A stretch of 64,000 bases of DNA, taken from positions 2,356,001 through 2,420,000 of the forward strand of contig NZ_JQMS01000001.1 of the NCBI RefSeq assembly GCF_000744835.1, in the 5' to 3' direction. The DNA comes from Flavobacterium sp. 83. Its GTDB lineage: Bacteria; Bacteroidota; Bacteroidia; Flavobacteriales; Flavobacteriaceae. Below are positions 52,701 through 62,600 of this stretch, in pieces (the first letter of the stretch is position 1; every line of letters begins with the position of its first letter). The position numbers and the translations under genes were made by a program. The notes below the pieces were generated by a model that saw only the letters and a program-made list of their open reading frames with translations, had not been told where the DNA came from and did no database searches.

Positions 52701-53078
52701 TTATTTAGCCACAAATACACTTTTATAATTTTCCCAATGGCTAAAGATTAAAAAGATATTTCCAAAAAACACAAATAATGCAATTGGTAGATTTTGTGGT
52801 GTTAAGAAAAAATTGATTAATAATATATTTAAAGTTACAGGTAAAATGATAAGATTAGCCAATGTTACATATCGTCCGGTTATAAATGATAACCCGCAAA
52901 GAAATTCCAAAGATTTTGCTAATGGCATCAAATAAGTAGACGCCATTAAACCGACACTAAATGCTTTGAAGTTTCCAGTTGTTTCAGCCTCAGGGGATAG
53001 ATGTAAAAAAAAACTAATTGAGGTATAAAGGAAAAGTAGCCCAAGTAAAGATCGAATAATAATGATTGCAATTTTCAT
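52701..53078 (-). CDS. DoxX-like / MauE-type small membrane protein
   Basis: 125 residues with four predicted transmembrane helices. The first helix with IIRSLLGLLFLYTSISFFLHL and the third region LAKSLEFLCGLSFITGRY fit the DoxX/SURF4-like family of small membrane proteins. Such proteins are involved in redox or sulfur metabolism in a few cases, but here no partner gene is evident. The function is unknown. It is convergent with lpdA and stands about 10 bp after its terminator. Confidence 0.75.
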   Translation of the reverse strand: MKIAIIIIRSLLGLLFLYTSISFFLHLSPEAETTGNFKAFSVGLMASTYLMPLAKSLEFLCGLSFITGRYVTLANLIILPVTLNILLINFFLTPQNLPIALFVFFGNIFLIFSHWENYKSVFVAK

Positions 53079-53460
53079 GATATATGGTTTTATAGGTTAC
53101 ACATTAAAATTTACTATCGTTGGCATAGTATTTCCATTCCTACACAAGATTTCACATTTGGTACACCTATAAATCAGTTATACCTGCATATTCATCCATC
53201 ATCTTGTCGTTTTATAAATAGCCAGTATCAATTGCATTTTTAACTATTTCATCTCCTTTTTCGCTGCTTTCAGTATCACTAGCAATCAGTTCTTCTTGTA
53301 TTCTTATCTGTAAATTTTCAAAGGAATTTAAAATCAACTTCCTTTTGACAACCATATATTTACAAATATTTCCTAATTCATCTGAATTAGTTTTCAAATT
53401 ATTATATAAAGATAATTAATTTTTTAAAACGAAAACGATTGATTTTTAACAGTTTTGATT
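53079..53460. other. Intergenic region with one weak small ORF
   Basis: 382 bp between the DoxX-like gene and the DUF4349 gene, both on the minus strand. It contains an open frame on the minus strand (53212-53397, 61 codons), listed separately with low confidence. I see no RNA gene or repeat. Confidence 0.4.
53212..53397 (-). CDS. Possible small charged protein (doubtful)
   Basis: 61 residues with a helical, charged C-terminal half (SFENLQIRIQEELIASDTESSEKGDE). No family recognised, no signal peptide and no membrane segment. The composition is more protein-like than most random frames here, but nothing else supports it. It may be a remnant or a chance frame. Confidence 0.25.
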   Translation of the reverse strand: MKTNSDELGNICKYMVVKRKLILNSFENLQIRIQEELIASDTESSEKGDEIVKNAIDTGYL

Positions 53461-54354
53461 TTATTTATGCAAATATTTCTTATAAACAATAAAACCAACG
53501 GTTCCTATTAACAGAATTGCCCAAAAATTGAAGATAAAAACAATAATTTCTTTAAGCATATACCAACCATTTTTCAGTGCATCCAGGATTTCAATTCCTA
53601 TATTCGTTTGATAGTCACTTTTATCTTTAGTATTCGCAATTTTTTCCTGTTTTAACGATTCAGGTTGATAGATTTGCAACTTTAATGTACTGAAATTTAC
53701 TTGGTCTTGTAGCGATAGGTTTTCGATTTTGCTGGAATCATTTTGTTCCTTTTGGTCTTCTAAATCACTTTCGGCGATTGTGATGTCATTCAGTTTTTTG
53801 CCTTTAGTATTAATGGCTTTTTCCAATCGTTTTTGATGATTTTTTTTTCTGGTTTGTATCAATTGGTTCTTTATCATTTGTATGGAAACATCATCTGCTT
53901 TTATCAGTCGATAGTCTAAAAAGGCAATTTGTTTTGCTATCACTTTTATCAGGGTATCGAGCTTGGTATTTGGAACTCGGATAGTAATGTTGTTTTCTAC
54001 TGAAAACTTTGTAGTTTCCAGAATGCTGTCTTGACTTATTTTGGTCTCTATTTGGTCTGAAATAGTACTTTGTAAATTAGTGTAGGTAACATATCCTCCA
54101 AATTTATTGGTTGCATTTTCGATTGCATATGTTGATTGTGGTACATTTTTCACCTTAAATTTAAGGTCTGCTGTCCGAATAAATTTTCGATTATCTCCTT
54201 TTTTCTCAACCGCTGCTGATGAAGATATGGCGGCAGTTGATTTAGTTGACGATTCGAGTGTTCTTTCTTCAGCTTGAGCTTCCCCTTTTTTACAGGAAAA
54301 TAGTAATGTGATAATTGCGAACGATGTTACGCTTAATTTTACAATTGTTTTCAT
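53461..54354 (-). CDS. DUF4349-domain lipoprotein
   Basis: 297 residues. A lipoprotein signal ends LLFSC (Cys 21). After a Ser/Thr/Ala-rich linker comes the DUF4349 pattern: RKFIRTADLKFKVKNVPQS, KFGGYVTY, and NITIRVPNTKLDTLIKVI. It contains a helical charged segment (about 165-220, probable coiled coil with RLEKAINTKGKKLNDITIAESDL) and one C-terminal transmembrane helix (about 270-291). The function is unknown; the layout suggests an envelope protein linking both membranes or a stress sensor. It is transcribed away from pabB. Confidence 0.85.
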   Translation of the reverse strand: MKTIVKLSVTSFAIITLLFSCKKGEAQAEERTLESSTKSTAAISSSAAVEKKGDNRKFIRTADLKFKVKNVPQSTYAIENATNKFGGYVTYTNLQSTISDQIETKISQDSILETTKFSVENNITIRVPNTKLDTLIKVIAKQIAFLDYRLIKADDVSIQMIKNQLIQTRKKNHQKRLEKAINTKGKKLNDITIAESDLEDQKEQNDSSKIENLSLQDQVNFSTLKLQIYQPESLKQEKIANTKDKSDYQTNIGIEILDALKNGWYMLKEIIVFIFNFWAILLIGTVGFIVYKKYLHK

Positions 54355-54574
54355 AGAGAATTGATTTTAAATATTGATTAAAAATGATTTACTAATTAGA
54401 GCTAATCGAGTTGTTTTTATTAAAAACGGATAAGTAATTTTTTATCAATAGTCAGATCAATTTAAGTACGTACAGTCATTCTTTTTGTAATAAAAATCGT
54501 GCCATTAATTTTTGGATACTGCTTCTTGGATGGAATTTTTTTATTGTAATTTTGAATTCTAAAATAAATCGTTT

Positions 54575-55861
54575 TTGAGAGTTTCAATTTATAAGCAAAT
54601 ATCCGATCTGTCCGCCTTCAAGCAGCAACTTTTACTTTGGTCGCAACAATTCCGTGAAGTCGTTTTCATGGATAGTAATGACTATCCGCAGGGATATTCT
54701 AGTTACGATTGTTTGCTTGCAGTAGACGCTTTTACTTCTATAAAAACAGATTATCATAATGCTTTTGAAGATTTAAAACAATACCAGCAAATTACCAAAG
54801 ACTGGCTTTTTGGTTATTTATCATATGATTTAAAAAATGATGTAGAGCAATTGCAATCTAATAATTTTGACGGACTGAGTTTTCCAGATTTATTTTTCTT
54901 TCAGCCTAAGAAATTATTTTTGTTGAAAGGAAATGTACTAGAAATTCGATATCTTAATATGTGTGATGATGAGGTTGATGGAGATTTTGAAGATATAGTT
55001 GAAAGTCAAAATTCGAAATTCGAAATAGAAGAAATAGTAACAATTCAACAACGAATTTCAAAAGATAAATATCTCGAAAAGGTATCCAAAATATTAGAAC
55101 ACATTCACCACGGAGATATTTACGAAGCTAATTTTTGCATGGAGTTTTTTGCAGAAAATACAACAATTGATCCCATTGAAAAGTTTATAAAATTGAACGA
55201 AATTTCTCTGGCGCCATTCGCTGTTTTTTTTAAGAATAATACCCAATTTTTGCTTTCAGCTTCTCCAGAGCGTTATTTGAAAAAAGAAGGAGAATTAATT
55301 ATTTCTCAGCCTATTAAAGGGACTGCAAAACGATTTTCGGATCCAGAGGAAGATGAAAAATCTAAAACTCAATTGGCTTCAGACCCAAAAGAGCGTTCTG
55401 AGAATATTATGATTACTGATTTAGTCCGAAATGATTTGTCGCATACAGCACAAAAAGGTTCTGTAACGGTAACCGAGTTATGCAAAATATATTCTTTTTT
55501 GCAAGTACACCAAATGATTTCTACAGTTACTTCGAAATTAGATCTTCAATATACTGCGGTTGATGCTATAAAAACTACTTTCCCGATGGGCAGTATGACC
55601 GGAGCACCAAAAATTTCAGCAATGAAAATTATCGAAAAACAGGAAGAAACAAAACGAGGATTGTATAGCGGGGCAGTAGGATATTTTACGCCAAGTGGTG
55701 ATTTTGATTTCAATGTAGTAATCCGCAGTATCTTGTACAATCAGGAGAAAAAATATGTTTCTTTTTCAGTGGGAAGTGCTATAACATCACAGTCAATTCC
55801 GGCGAAGGAATATGAGGAATGTTTGCTTAAAGCTAAAGCTATGCGAGAAGTTTTAAGCTAA
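54575..55861 (+). CDS. pabB: Aminodeoxychorismate synthase component I (PabB)
   Basis: 428 residues of the chorismate-binding family. Motifs are clear: QPIKGTAKR, SENIMITDLVRNDLS, TVTSKL, TFPMGSMTGAPKISAMKII and GLYSGAVGYF. It makes 4-amino-4-deoxychorismate for folate, with a glutaminase partner not seen here. The only start consistent with the N-terminal YKQISDLSAFKQQL-type sequence is TTG at 54575; an in-frame stop TAA lies at 54560-54562 and the first in-frame ATG is 31 codons later. Anthranilate synthase (TrpE) is less likely on length. tilS follows 27 bp later. Confidence 0.9.
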   Translation: MRVSIYKQISDLSAFKQQLLLWSQQFREVVFMDSNDYPQGYSSYDCLLAVDAFTSIKTDYHNAFEDLKQYQQITKDWLFGYLSYDLKNDVEQLQSNNFDGLSFPDLFFFQPKKLFLLKGNVLEIRYLNMCDDEVDGDFEDIVESQNSKFEIEEIVTIQQRISKDKYLEKVSKILEHIHHGDIYEANFCMEFFAENTTIDPIEKFIKLNEISLAPFAVFFKNNTQFLLSASPERYLKKEGELIISQPIKGTAKRFSDPEEDEKSKTQLASDPKERSENIMITDLVRNDLSHTAQKGSVTVTELCKIYSFLQVHQMISTVTSKLDLQYTAVDAIKTTFPMGSMTGAPKISAMKIIEKQEETKRGLYSGAVGYFTPSGDFDFNVVIRSILYNQEKKYVSFSVGSAITSQSIPAKEYEECLLKAKAMREVLS

Positions 55862-55888
55862 ATCAAAATGAATTAATTACTTTTGAAT

Positions 55889-57199
55889 ATGCTACAGAAA
55901 TTCCAAAATCACCTTCTTCACAATTTTCAATTTTTGAATGGGAAAAGACTACTTCTTGCCACAAGCGGCGGTATAGACAGCATGGTTATGGTGCATTTAT
56001 TTCAGCAATTAGAATATAAAATTGGTATCGCACATTGCAATTTTCAACTTCGCGGAATGGAAAGTTTCGGTGATCAGGATTTTGTGAAAGAATATGCTGT
56101 TGCAAATGATATTCCGGTATTTATAACGCAATTTGATACCAAAGCATTTGCTAAGGATTATAAACTTTCTACTCAAGTAGCCGCTCGCGAGTTGCGTTAC
56201 AATTGGTTTTATGAATTATTGGAAACAGAAAAATTTGACTATATTATCACTGCACATCATGCTGATGATAATATTGAAACCTTTATAATAAATCTTACAC
56301 GAGGAACAGGATTGGAAGGTTTAAACGGAATTCCAGAGCAAAACGAGAATGTGATTCGGCCATTTTTATTGTTTTCCCGACAAGAAATTGAAGCTTATGC
56401 TAAAGAAAATACGATTCAATGGCGAGAAGACAGCAGTAATGCATCGGATAAATACCTTCGAAATAAAATACGCCATCATGTAGTACCAATGTTAAAGGAA
56501 TTGAATCCAAATTTCCTTTCTTCTTTTCATAAAACGGAAATATATTTGCAAGAAGCGCAAGCTATGGTTGAGGATGCAGCTATAATTGTATATCAACAAG
56601 TAGCAAAGCAGAAGGAGGAAAACATTCATTTTGATTTAAATAAATTGATGAAATTGCCCAATTACAAATCGTATTTGTACCAATGGCTGAAAGAATTTGG
56701 ATTTTCGGCATGGGATGATATTTATGATTTGGTCGAAAGCCAATCAGGTAAACAGGTTTTTTCTTCAGAGTTTCGATTATTGAAAGACAGAGATTCATTA
56801 ATCCTAAGTCCAATAAATTTCGTAAATGAAAAGGAGGAGTTTTTAATCGAAGTAAATCAGAAAGAAGTTAAGATTCCCTTAAATCTTTCGTTTTGTAAAG
56901 TAGCTGACATTAGTATCGTTTCAAATAAAACTATCTTTGTAGATGCCACTAAATTACAATTTCCTTTGATTTTACGACATTGGAATGAAGGAGATGTCTT
57001 TCAGCCTTTTGGGATGGACGGCAAATCCAAGAAAGTGAGTAAGTTATTCAAGGATGAGAAATTATCATTGATTGAGAAAGAAAACACTTGGCTTTTATGT
57101 TCCCAAAATGAAATTATTTGGATTGTTGGTATCCGTCAGGATAACCGTTTTAGAATAGAAAACGACACAAAAAATATACTTAAAATAGAATTACAATAA
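55889..57199 (+). CDS. tilS: tRNA(Ile)-lysidine synthase
   Basis: 436 residues from ATG 55889; a TTG two codons earlier is not needed. The PP-loop SGGIDSM (about 28-34) binds ATP. The N-terminal domain follows, with ITAHHADDNIETF and the LNGIPE region, then a TilS substrate-binding middle part and a C-terminal domain (LRHWNEGDVFQPFGMDG, KKVSKLFKDEKLS). It modifies cytidine 34 of tRNA-Ile(CAU) to lysidine so that AUA is read as Ile. It overlaps dsbD by one base (TAATG). Confidence 0.96.
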   Translation: MLQKFQNHLLHNFQFLNGKRLLLATSGGIDSMVMVHLFQQLEYKIGIAHCNFQLRGMESFGDQDFVKEYAVANDIPVFITQFDTKAFAKDYKLSTQVAARELRYNWFYELLETEKFDYIITAHHADDNIETFIINLTRGTGLEGLNGIPEQNENVIRPFLLFSRQEIEAYAKENTIQWREDSSNASDKYLRNKIRHHVVPMLKELNPNFLSSFHKTEIYLQEAQAMVEDAAIIVYQQVAKQKEENIHFDLNKLMKLPNYKSYLYQWLKEFGFSAWDDIYDLVESQSGKQVFSSEFRLLKDRDSLILSPINFVNEKEEFLIEVNQKEVKIPLNLSFCKVADISIVSNKTIFVDATKLQFPLILRHWNEGDVFQPFGMDGKSKKVSKLFKDEKLSLIEKENTWLLCSQNEIIWIVGIRQDNRFRIENDTKNILKIELQ

Positions 57200-59199
57200 T
57201 GAAAAAATTATTATTTATCTTTTTTACCTTTTTAGCTTTCGCCAAAGGAAATGCCCAAATTCTTGATCCTGCAAAATGGACTACTAAAATTGAAAAAAAA
57301 TCTGAAAATACTTATTTGTTAAGTTTTAATGCCGTTATCGAAAAAGACTGGCATATGTACTCACAGTTTACACCAGATGGTGGGCCACTGCCTTTGGAAA
57401 TTATCTTTAAAGATCAAAAAGGCAATTTTACTTTAGTGGGCAAAGCTAAGGAAAGTAAAACGACTACCGCTTTCAATGATGTTTTTGGGGTAAATGAAAC
57501 TTTTTTTCATGATAAAGCGCAAATTCAGCAAGAAATAAAAATAACAAACCCTAAGATTGTTAAAATTGAAGTTAGCTTGAATTATCAAGTTTGCAAAGAT
57601 GCTTGTATTAATTTAGAGAAAAAATTCACGTTTACTATTCCATTAAATTCAAAAGAGCCTATTGAGGTTATCAAAACTGATACTGTAAAAGTGGATGCAA
57701 TAGTTTCAAAACCAGCAGTAAATAAGACCGTTATTCCTGTAAAAACAAAAAATGAGGCTGCAAAACCAGCTACTCAAAAAGGGTTGTGGTCTATTTTCTT
57801 TATTGCTTTTTTATCAGGATTTGCTGCATTGCTTACTCCTTGTGTTTTCCCGATGATTCCTATGACAGTAAGCTTTTTTACCAAACAAAGTAAAACAAAA
57901 GCAAAAGGGATTAGAAATGCTATTGTTTATGGGATTTCCATAATATTCATTTATGTTGTATTAGGATTTTTAGTAACCTGGATTTTTGGTGCCGATGCGC
58001 TGAATGCGTTGTCTACTAATGTTTGGTTTAATATCATATTTTTTATTTTATTGATTGTTTTTGCCGCTTCATTTCTTGGTGCATTCGAGATTATGTTGCC
58101 TAATTCATGGGCAAATAAAGTAGACAGCCAAGCCGATAGGGGAGGTATAATAGGTATATTGTTTATGGCATTAGCTCTTGCAATAGTGTCTTTCTCTTGT
58201 ACAGGACCTATTGTGGGAACCCTTTTGGTTGATGCTGCTTCCAAAGGCGGTATCGCACCTATCATTGGAATGTTAGGCTTTTCTTTGGCTTTGGCCTTAC
58301 CATTTATGTTATTTGCTATGTTTCCGGGTTGGTTGCATTCTTTGCCAAAATCTGGTGGATGGCTTAATACAGTGAAAGTAGTTTTAGGTTTTCTTGAATT
58401 AGCTTTGGCTTTCAAATTTTTATCGAATGCTGATTTGGTTTTACAATTGCATTTGTTGGAAAGAGAAGTGTTTTTGGCGATTTGGATAGCTGTTTTTGGA
58501 GCATTAGCATTTTATTTATTTGGAAAAATTACATTGCCACATGATAGTCCTATGGGCCATATTTCAGTGGGAAGATTGTTAATGGGATTGTTGGTTTTGA
58601 CGTTTACCGTTTATTTGATTCCAGGGCTTTGGGGAGCACCGTTAAAATTGATTAATGCTTTTCCACCTCCAATAGAGTATAGTGAAAGTCCGATGGGTTT
58701 TGGAGGTTCAGGAATTAAAAATTCGACTGCTCTTTTACCGGAAGGAGCTAAAATCGGACCACACGGACTAATTGTTTTTGACGATTATGAAAAAGGTCTT
58801 GCTTACGCCAAATCGGTAAACAAGCCCATTATGCTTGATTTTACAGGCTATGCTTGTGTGAATTGCAGAAAAATGGAAAATAATGTTTGGTCTGATGATC
58901 GTGTATTCTCTATTTTGAATAATGAGGTTGTTTTGATTTCTTTATATGTTGACGACAAGCGTGAATTACCTAAAAATGAACATTATATTTCTAAGACAAC
59001 TGGATCTGAAATAGAAACGACAGGCGATAAATGGACTGATTTTATGATTTCGAAATATAAAACCAATACGCAACCTTTGTATGTTTTAACGGATTTGAAA
59101 GGTAATAGTCTAAACGAGTTTAAACCAACAATAAGTTATGTTGGTGTTGACGAATATGAAAGTTGGTTAAAAACCGGAATATCAAATTTTAAAAAATAA
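57199..59199 (+). CDS. dsbD: Thiol:disulfide interchange protein DsbD family
   Basis: 666 residues. A signal peptide (ending GNAQ) leads to an N-terminal DsbD-alpha-like domain with a Cys pair C132/C136 (VCKDACIN). The membrane domain (about 195-485, eight or so helices) carries the two buried redox cysteines C215 (LLTPCVFPMIP) and C334 (SFSCTGP). The C-terminal thioredoxin-like domain has C553xxC556 (YACVNCRK). It moves electrons from cytoplasmic thioredoxin to periplasmic partners such as disulfide isomerases and cytochrome-maturation proteins. It overlaps tilS and ends in a terminator. Confidence 0.95.
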   Translation: MKKLLFIFFTFLAFAKGNAQILDPAKWTTKIEKKSENTYLLSFNAVIEKDWHMYSQFTPDGGPLPLEIIFKDQKGNFTLVGKAKESKTTTAFNDVFGVNETFFHDKAQIQQEIKITNPKIVKIEVSLNYQVCKDACINLEKKFTFTIPLNSKEPIEVIKTDTVKVDAIVSKPAVNKTVIPVKTKNEAAKPATQKGLWSIFFIAFLSGFAALLTPCVFPMIPMTVSFFTKQSKTKAKGIRNAIVYGISIIFIYVVLGFLVTWIFGADALNALSTNVWFNIIFFILLIVFAASFLGAFEIMLPNSWANKVDSQADRGGIIGILFMALALAIVSFSCTGPIVGTLLVDAASKGGIAPIIGMLGFSLALALPFMLFAMFPGWLHSLPKSGGWLNTVKVVLGFLELALAFKFLSNADLVLQLHLLEREVFLAIWIAVFGALAFYLFGKITLPHDSPMGHISVGRLLMGLLVLTFTVYLIPGLWGAPLKLINAFPPPIEYSESPMGFGGSGIKNSTALLPEGAKIGPHGLIVFDDYEKGLAYAKSVNKPIMLDFTGYACVNCRKMENNVWSDDRVFSILNNEVVLISLYVDDKRELPKNEHYISKTTGSEIETTGDKWTDFMISKYKTNTQPLYVLTDLKGNSLNEFKPTISYVGVDEYESWLKTGISNFKK

Positions 59200-59607
59200 T
59201 AATTTAAAATTTTAAAATAGTTAAAACCTGTTCAAGTGATTGAGCAGGTTTTTTTATTGCATAAAATTTTGATGGATTTAAATTAGGGGAGGCGATTAAA
59301 GCAAATTTATTCTTTGATTAGTCTCTTTTATTTTGTTTAAATAATTTAAATGTGTAGTTAATAGTTTTTTTTAATCCTTTAGTCGAAAATGTATTAAAAA
59401 TAAGATTAATGTCTTCTTAATTATATAAATTAGTATTTAAGTTGTTGAATTTTAGATAATTATGTAAGTGTTTTCTATTAAGAAATATTTATTATAAAAA
59501 GAGTTCAGCTAAAATAAATTAAAAAAATAGAAACCCCATTCTATTGATTTTGCATTTTATAGTTAGGCATATAGTATTCGTTATTTTATTATTTTAAATC
59601 AATAAAT
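59200..59607. other. Intergenic region before the giant adhesin gene
   Basis: 408 bp. The dsbD terminator occupies 59223-59256. The remaining 350 bp are very AT-rich with no coding capacity. I see no consensus TAnnTTTG box at a clear distance before ATG 59608. Confidence 0.45.
59223..59256 (+). terminator. Terminator after dsbD
   Basis: AAAACCTGTTCAA (59223-59235), loop GTGA, TTGAGCAGGTTTT (59240-59252) with one G-T wobble, then further T. Confidence 0.87.
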
Positions 59608-62600
59608 ATGAAAACATTTCTACGTAAATCCGCATTTTTAATGATTATTCTTTTTGTTGCAAATACAGCTTTCGGGCAGGCAACGGTTACCACTGATTTA
59701 CTGGATTATCCACCTGGAGCAACTGTTTTTATAACGGGGAGTGGTTTTCAGGCAGATGAAAGTGTCGACCTACAGGTAATTCATACTCTCGCAAATGGAG
59801 ATAATGATACCAGTGCTGCACATTTACCATGGGTTATAATTGCAGATTCAAGTGGGAATATTAATTCAACGTGGTTAGTTCCATTTGATGAAGATGAATT
59901 AGGTGCTACACTATTATTAACTGCGAATGGACAAAGTTCAGGAATTCATGCAGAGTGGACTTTTACTGATGCGAATACAAGTTTATCCTCACCATCACCA
60001 ACGACAGCAGTTTATGGATCTGTTATCAGTTTTTCTAGTACACTTAGTCAAAGCGGTGCAAATGGAACCTGTACATTATGTGTGGGTAATAATAATCCAA
60101 TTCCAGGAAGGACTTTAGATTTTAGTGTTAATAATGGTACTTCTTTAGGTTCAACTATTACAAATGCATTAGGAGTGGCTACATCGTCTGTAAGTATTTC
60201 TATTCCAGTTGGAAATTACAATGGAACGAATAACAAATTAAAAGTAAGTTTTGCGGGAGATACAACACCTTATGCTGCTCAAACGGCAACTGTTAATTTT
60301 AATGTTACAAAAGCATCTACTTCTTTTTCTGCGATTACTGGTTTTGGAATTTATGGAGGAAGTATTAGCTTGAGTGCTAATGTTAATTTAAATATTGCCG
60401 GTTTGCCTATTGTATTCAGTTTAGATGGAACTGTAGTAGGCACAGGTAATACGAGCGCTTCTGGTGTAGCTACATTAATAGTTCCTTTTTCTTCAATTCC
60501 TTCTACAGTAAATAGTGCTGGGGTATATACAAATAAAGTTTCAGTAAGTATTGTTGGTACTACAAATTATTCTTCTACAACTGGAGTAGGAATATTAACA
60601 ATAGGAAAAGCTATTTCTACTACAGTGGTAACGATTAACGGAGGTCTGTTTACTTACACCGGTTCAGCCCAAACGCCGGCCACGGTTAGTGTGACGGGAG
60701 CCAATTTGAATGCAACTCCAACAGCGAATTATTCAAACAATACCAATGCAGGAACAGCCACGGCAAGTTATGCTTATGCCGGAGATGCCAACCATGAAGC
60801 AAGTTCTGACAGTAAAACTTTTGAAATAGGAAAAGCAGCTTCTGTCACACTGGTAACAATCAACGGAGGTCCGTTTATTTACACTGGTTCAGCCCAAACG
60901 CCAGCGACGGTTAGTGTGACTGGAGCGAATTTGAGTACAACTCCAACAGCGAATTATTCGAACAATACCAATGCCGGAACAGCCGCAGCAAGTTATGCTT
61001 ATGCGGGCGATGCCAATCATGAAGCAAGTGCTGACAGTAAAACTTTTGAAATAGGAAAAGCAGCTTCTGTCACACTGGTAACAATTAACGGAGGTCTGTT
61101 TACTTACACTGGTTCAGCCCAAACGCCAGCCACGGTTAGTGTAACGGGAGCCAATTTGAGTACAACTCCAACAGCGAATTATTCGAACAATACCAATGCC
61201 GGAACAGCCACGGCAAGTTATGCTTATGCGGGCGATGCCAATCACGAAGCAAGTGCTGACAGTAAAACTTTTGAAATAGGAAAAGCAGCTTCTGCCACAG
61301 TGGTAACAATCAACGGAGGTCCTTTCACTTACACCGGTTCAGCCCAAACTCCGGCTATGGTTAGTGTAACGGGAGCCAATTTGAATGCAAGTCCAACAGC
61401 GAATTATTCTAACAATACTGATGCAGGAATAGCCACAGCAAGTTATGCTTATGCCGGAGATGCCAATCACGAAGCAAGTGCTGACAGTAAAACTTTTGAA
61501 ATCGGAAAAGCAGCTTCTGTCACACTGGTAACAATCAACGGAGGTCCGTTTACTTACACCGGTTCAGCCCAAACTCCGGCTATGGTTAGTGTGACTGGAG
61601 CCAATTTGAATGAAAGTCCAACAGCGAATTATTCGAACAATACCAATGCAGGAACAGCCACAGCAAGTTATGCTTATGGCGGAGATGCCAATCATGAAGC
61701 AAGTGCAGACAGTAAAACTTTTGAAATAGGAAAGGCAGCTTCTGCCACAGTGGTAACAATCAACGGAGGTCCATTTACTTACACCGGCTCAGCCCAAACG
61801 CCAGCCACGGTTAGTGTAACGGGAGCCAATTTGAGTGCGACTCCAATAGCGGATTATTCGAACAATACTGATGCAGGAACAGCCACAGCAAGTTATGCTT
61901 ATGCGGGCGATGCCAATCATGAAGCAAGTGCTGACAGTAAAACTTTTGAAATAGGAAAAGCTATTTCTACCACAGTGGTAACGATTAACGGAGGTCCGTT
62001 TATTTACACTGGTTCAGCCCAAACGCCAGCGACGGTTAGTGTGACTGGAGCCAATTTGAATGAAAGTCTAACAGCGAATTATTCGAACAATACCAATGCC
62101 GGAACAGCCACAGCAAGTTATGCTTATGCTGGAGATGCCAATCATGAAGCAAGTGCTGACAGTAAAACTTTTGAAATAGGAAAAGCAGCTTCTGCCACAG
62201 TGGTAACGATTAACGGTGGTCCGTTTACTTACACCGGTTCAGCCCAAACGCCGGCCACGGTTAGTGTAACGGGAGCCAATTTGAATGAAAGTCTAACAGC
62301 GAATTATTCGAACAATACCAATGCAGGAACAGCCACAGCAAGTTATGCTTATGCTGGAGATGCCAATCATGAAGCAAGTGCTGACAGTAAAACTTTTGAA
62401 ATAGGAAAAGCAGCTTCTGCCACAGTGGTAACAATCAACGGAGGTCCGTTTACTTACACCGGTTCAGCCCAAACGCCGGCTATGGTTAGTGTAACGGGAG
62501 CCAATTTGAATGAAAGTCCAACAGCGAATTATTCGAACAATATTGATGCAGGAACAGCCACAGCAAGTTATACTTATGCTGGAGATGCCAATCACGAAGC

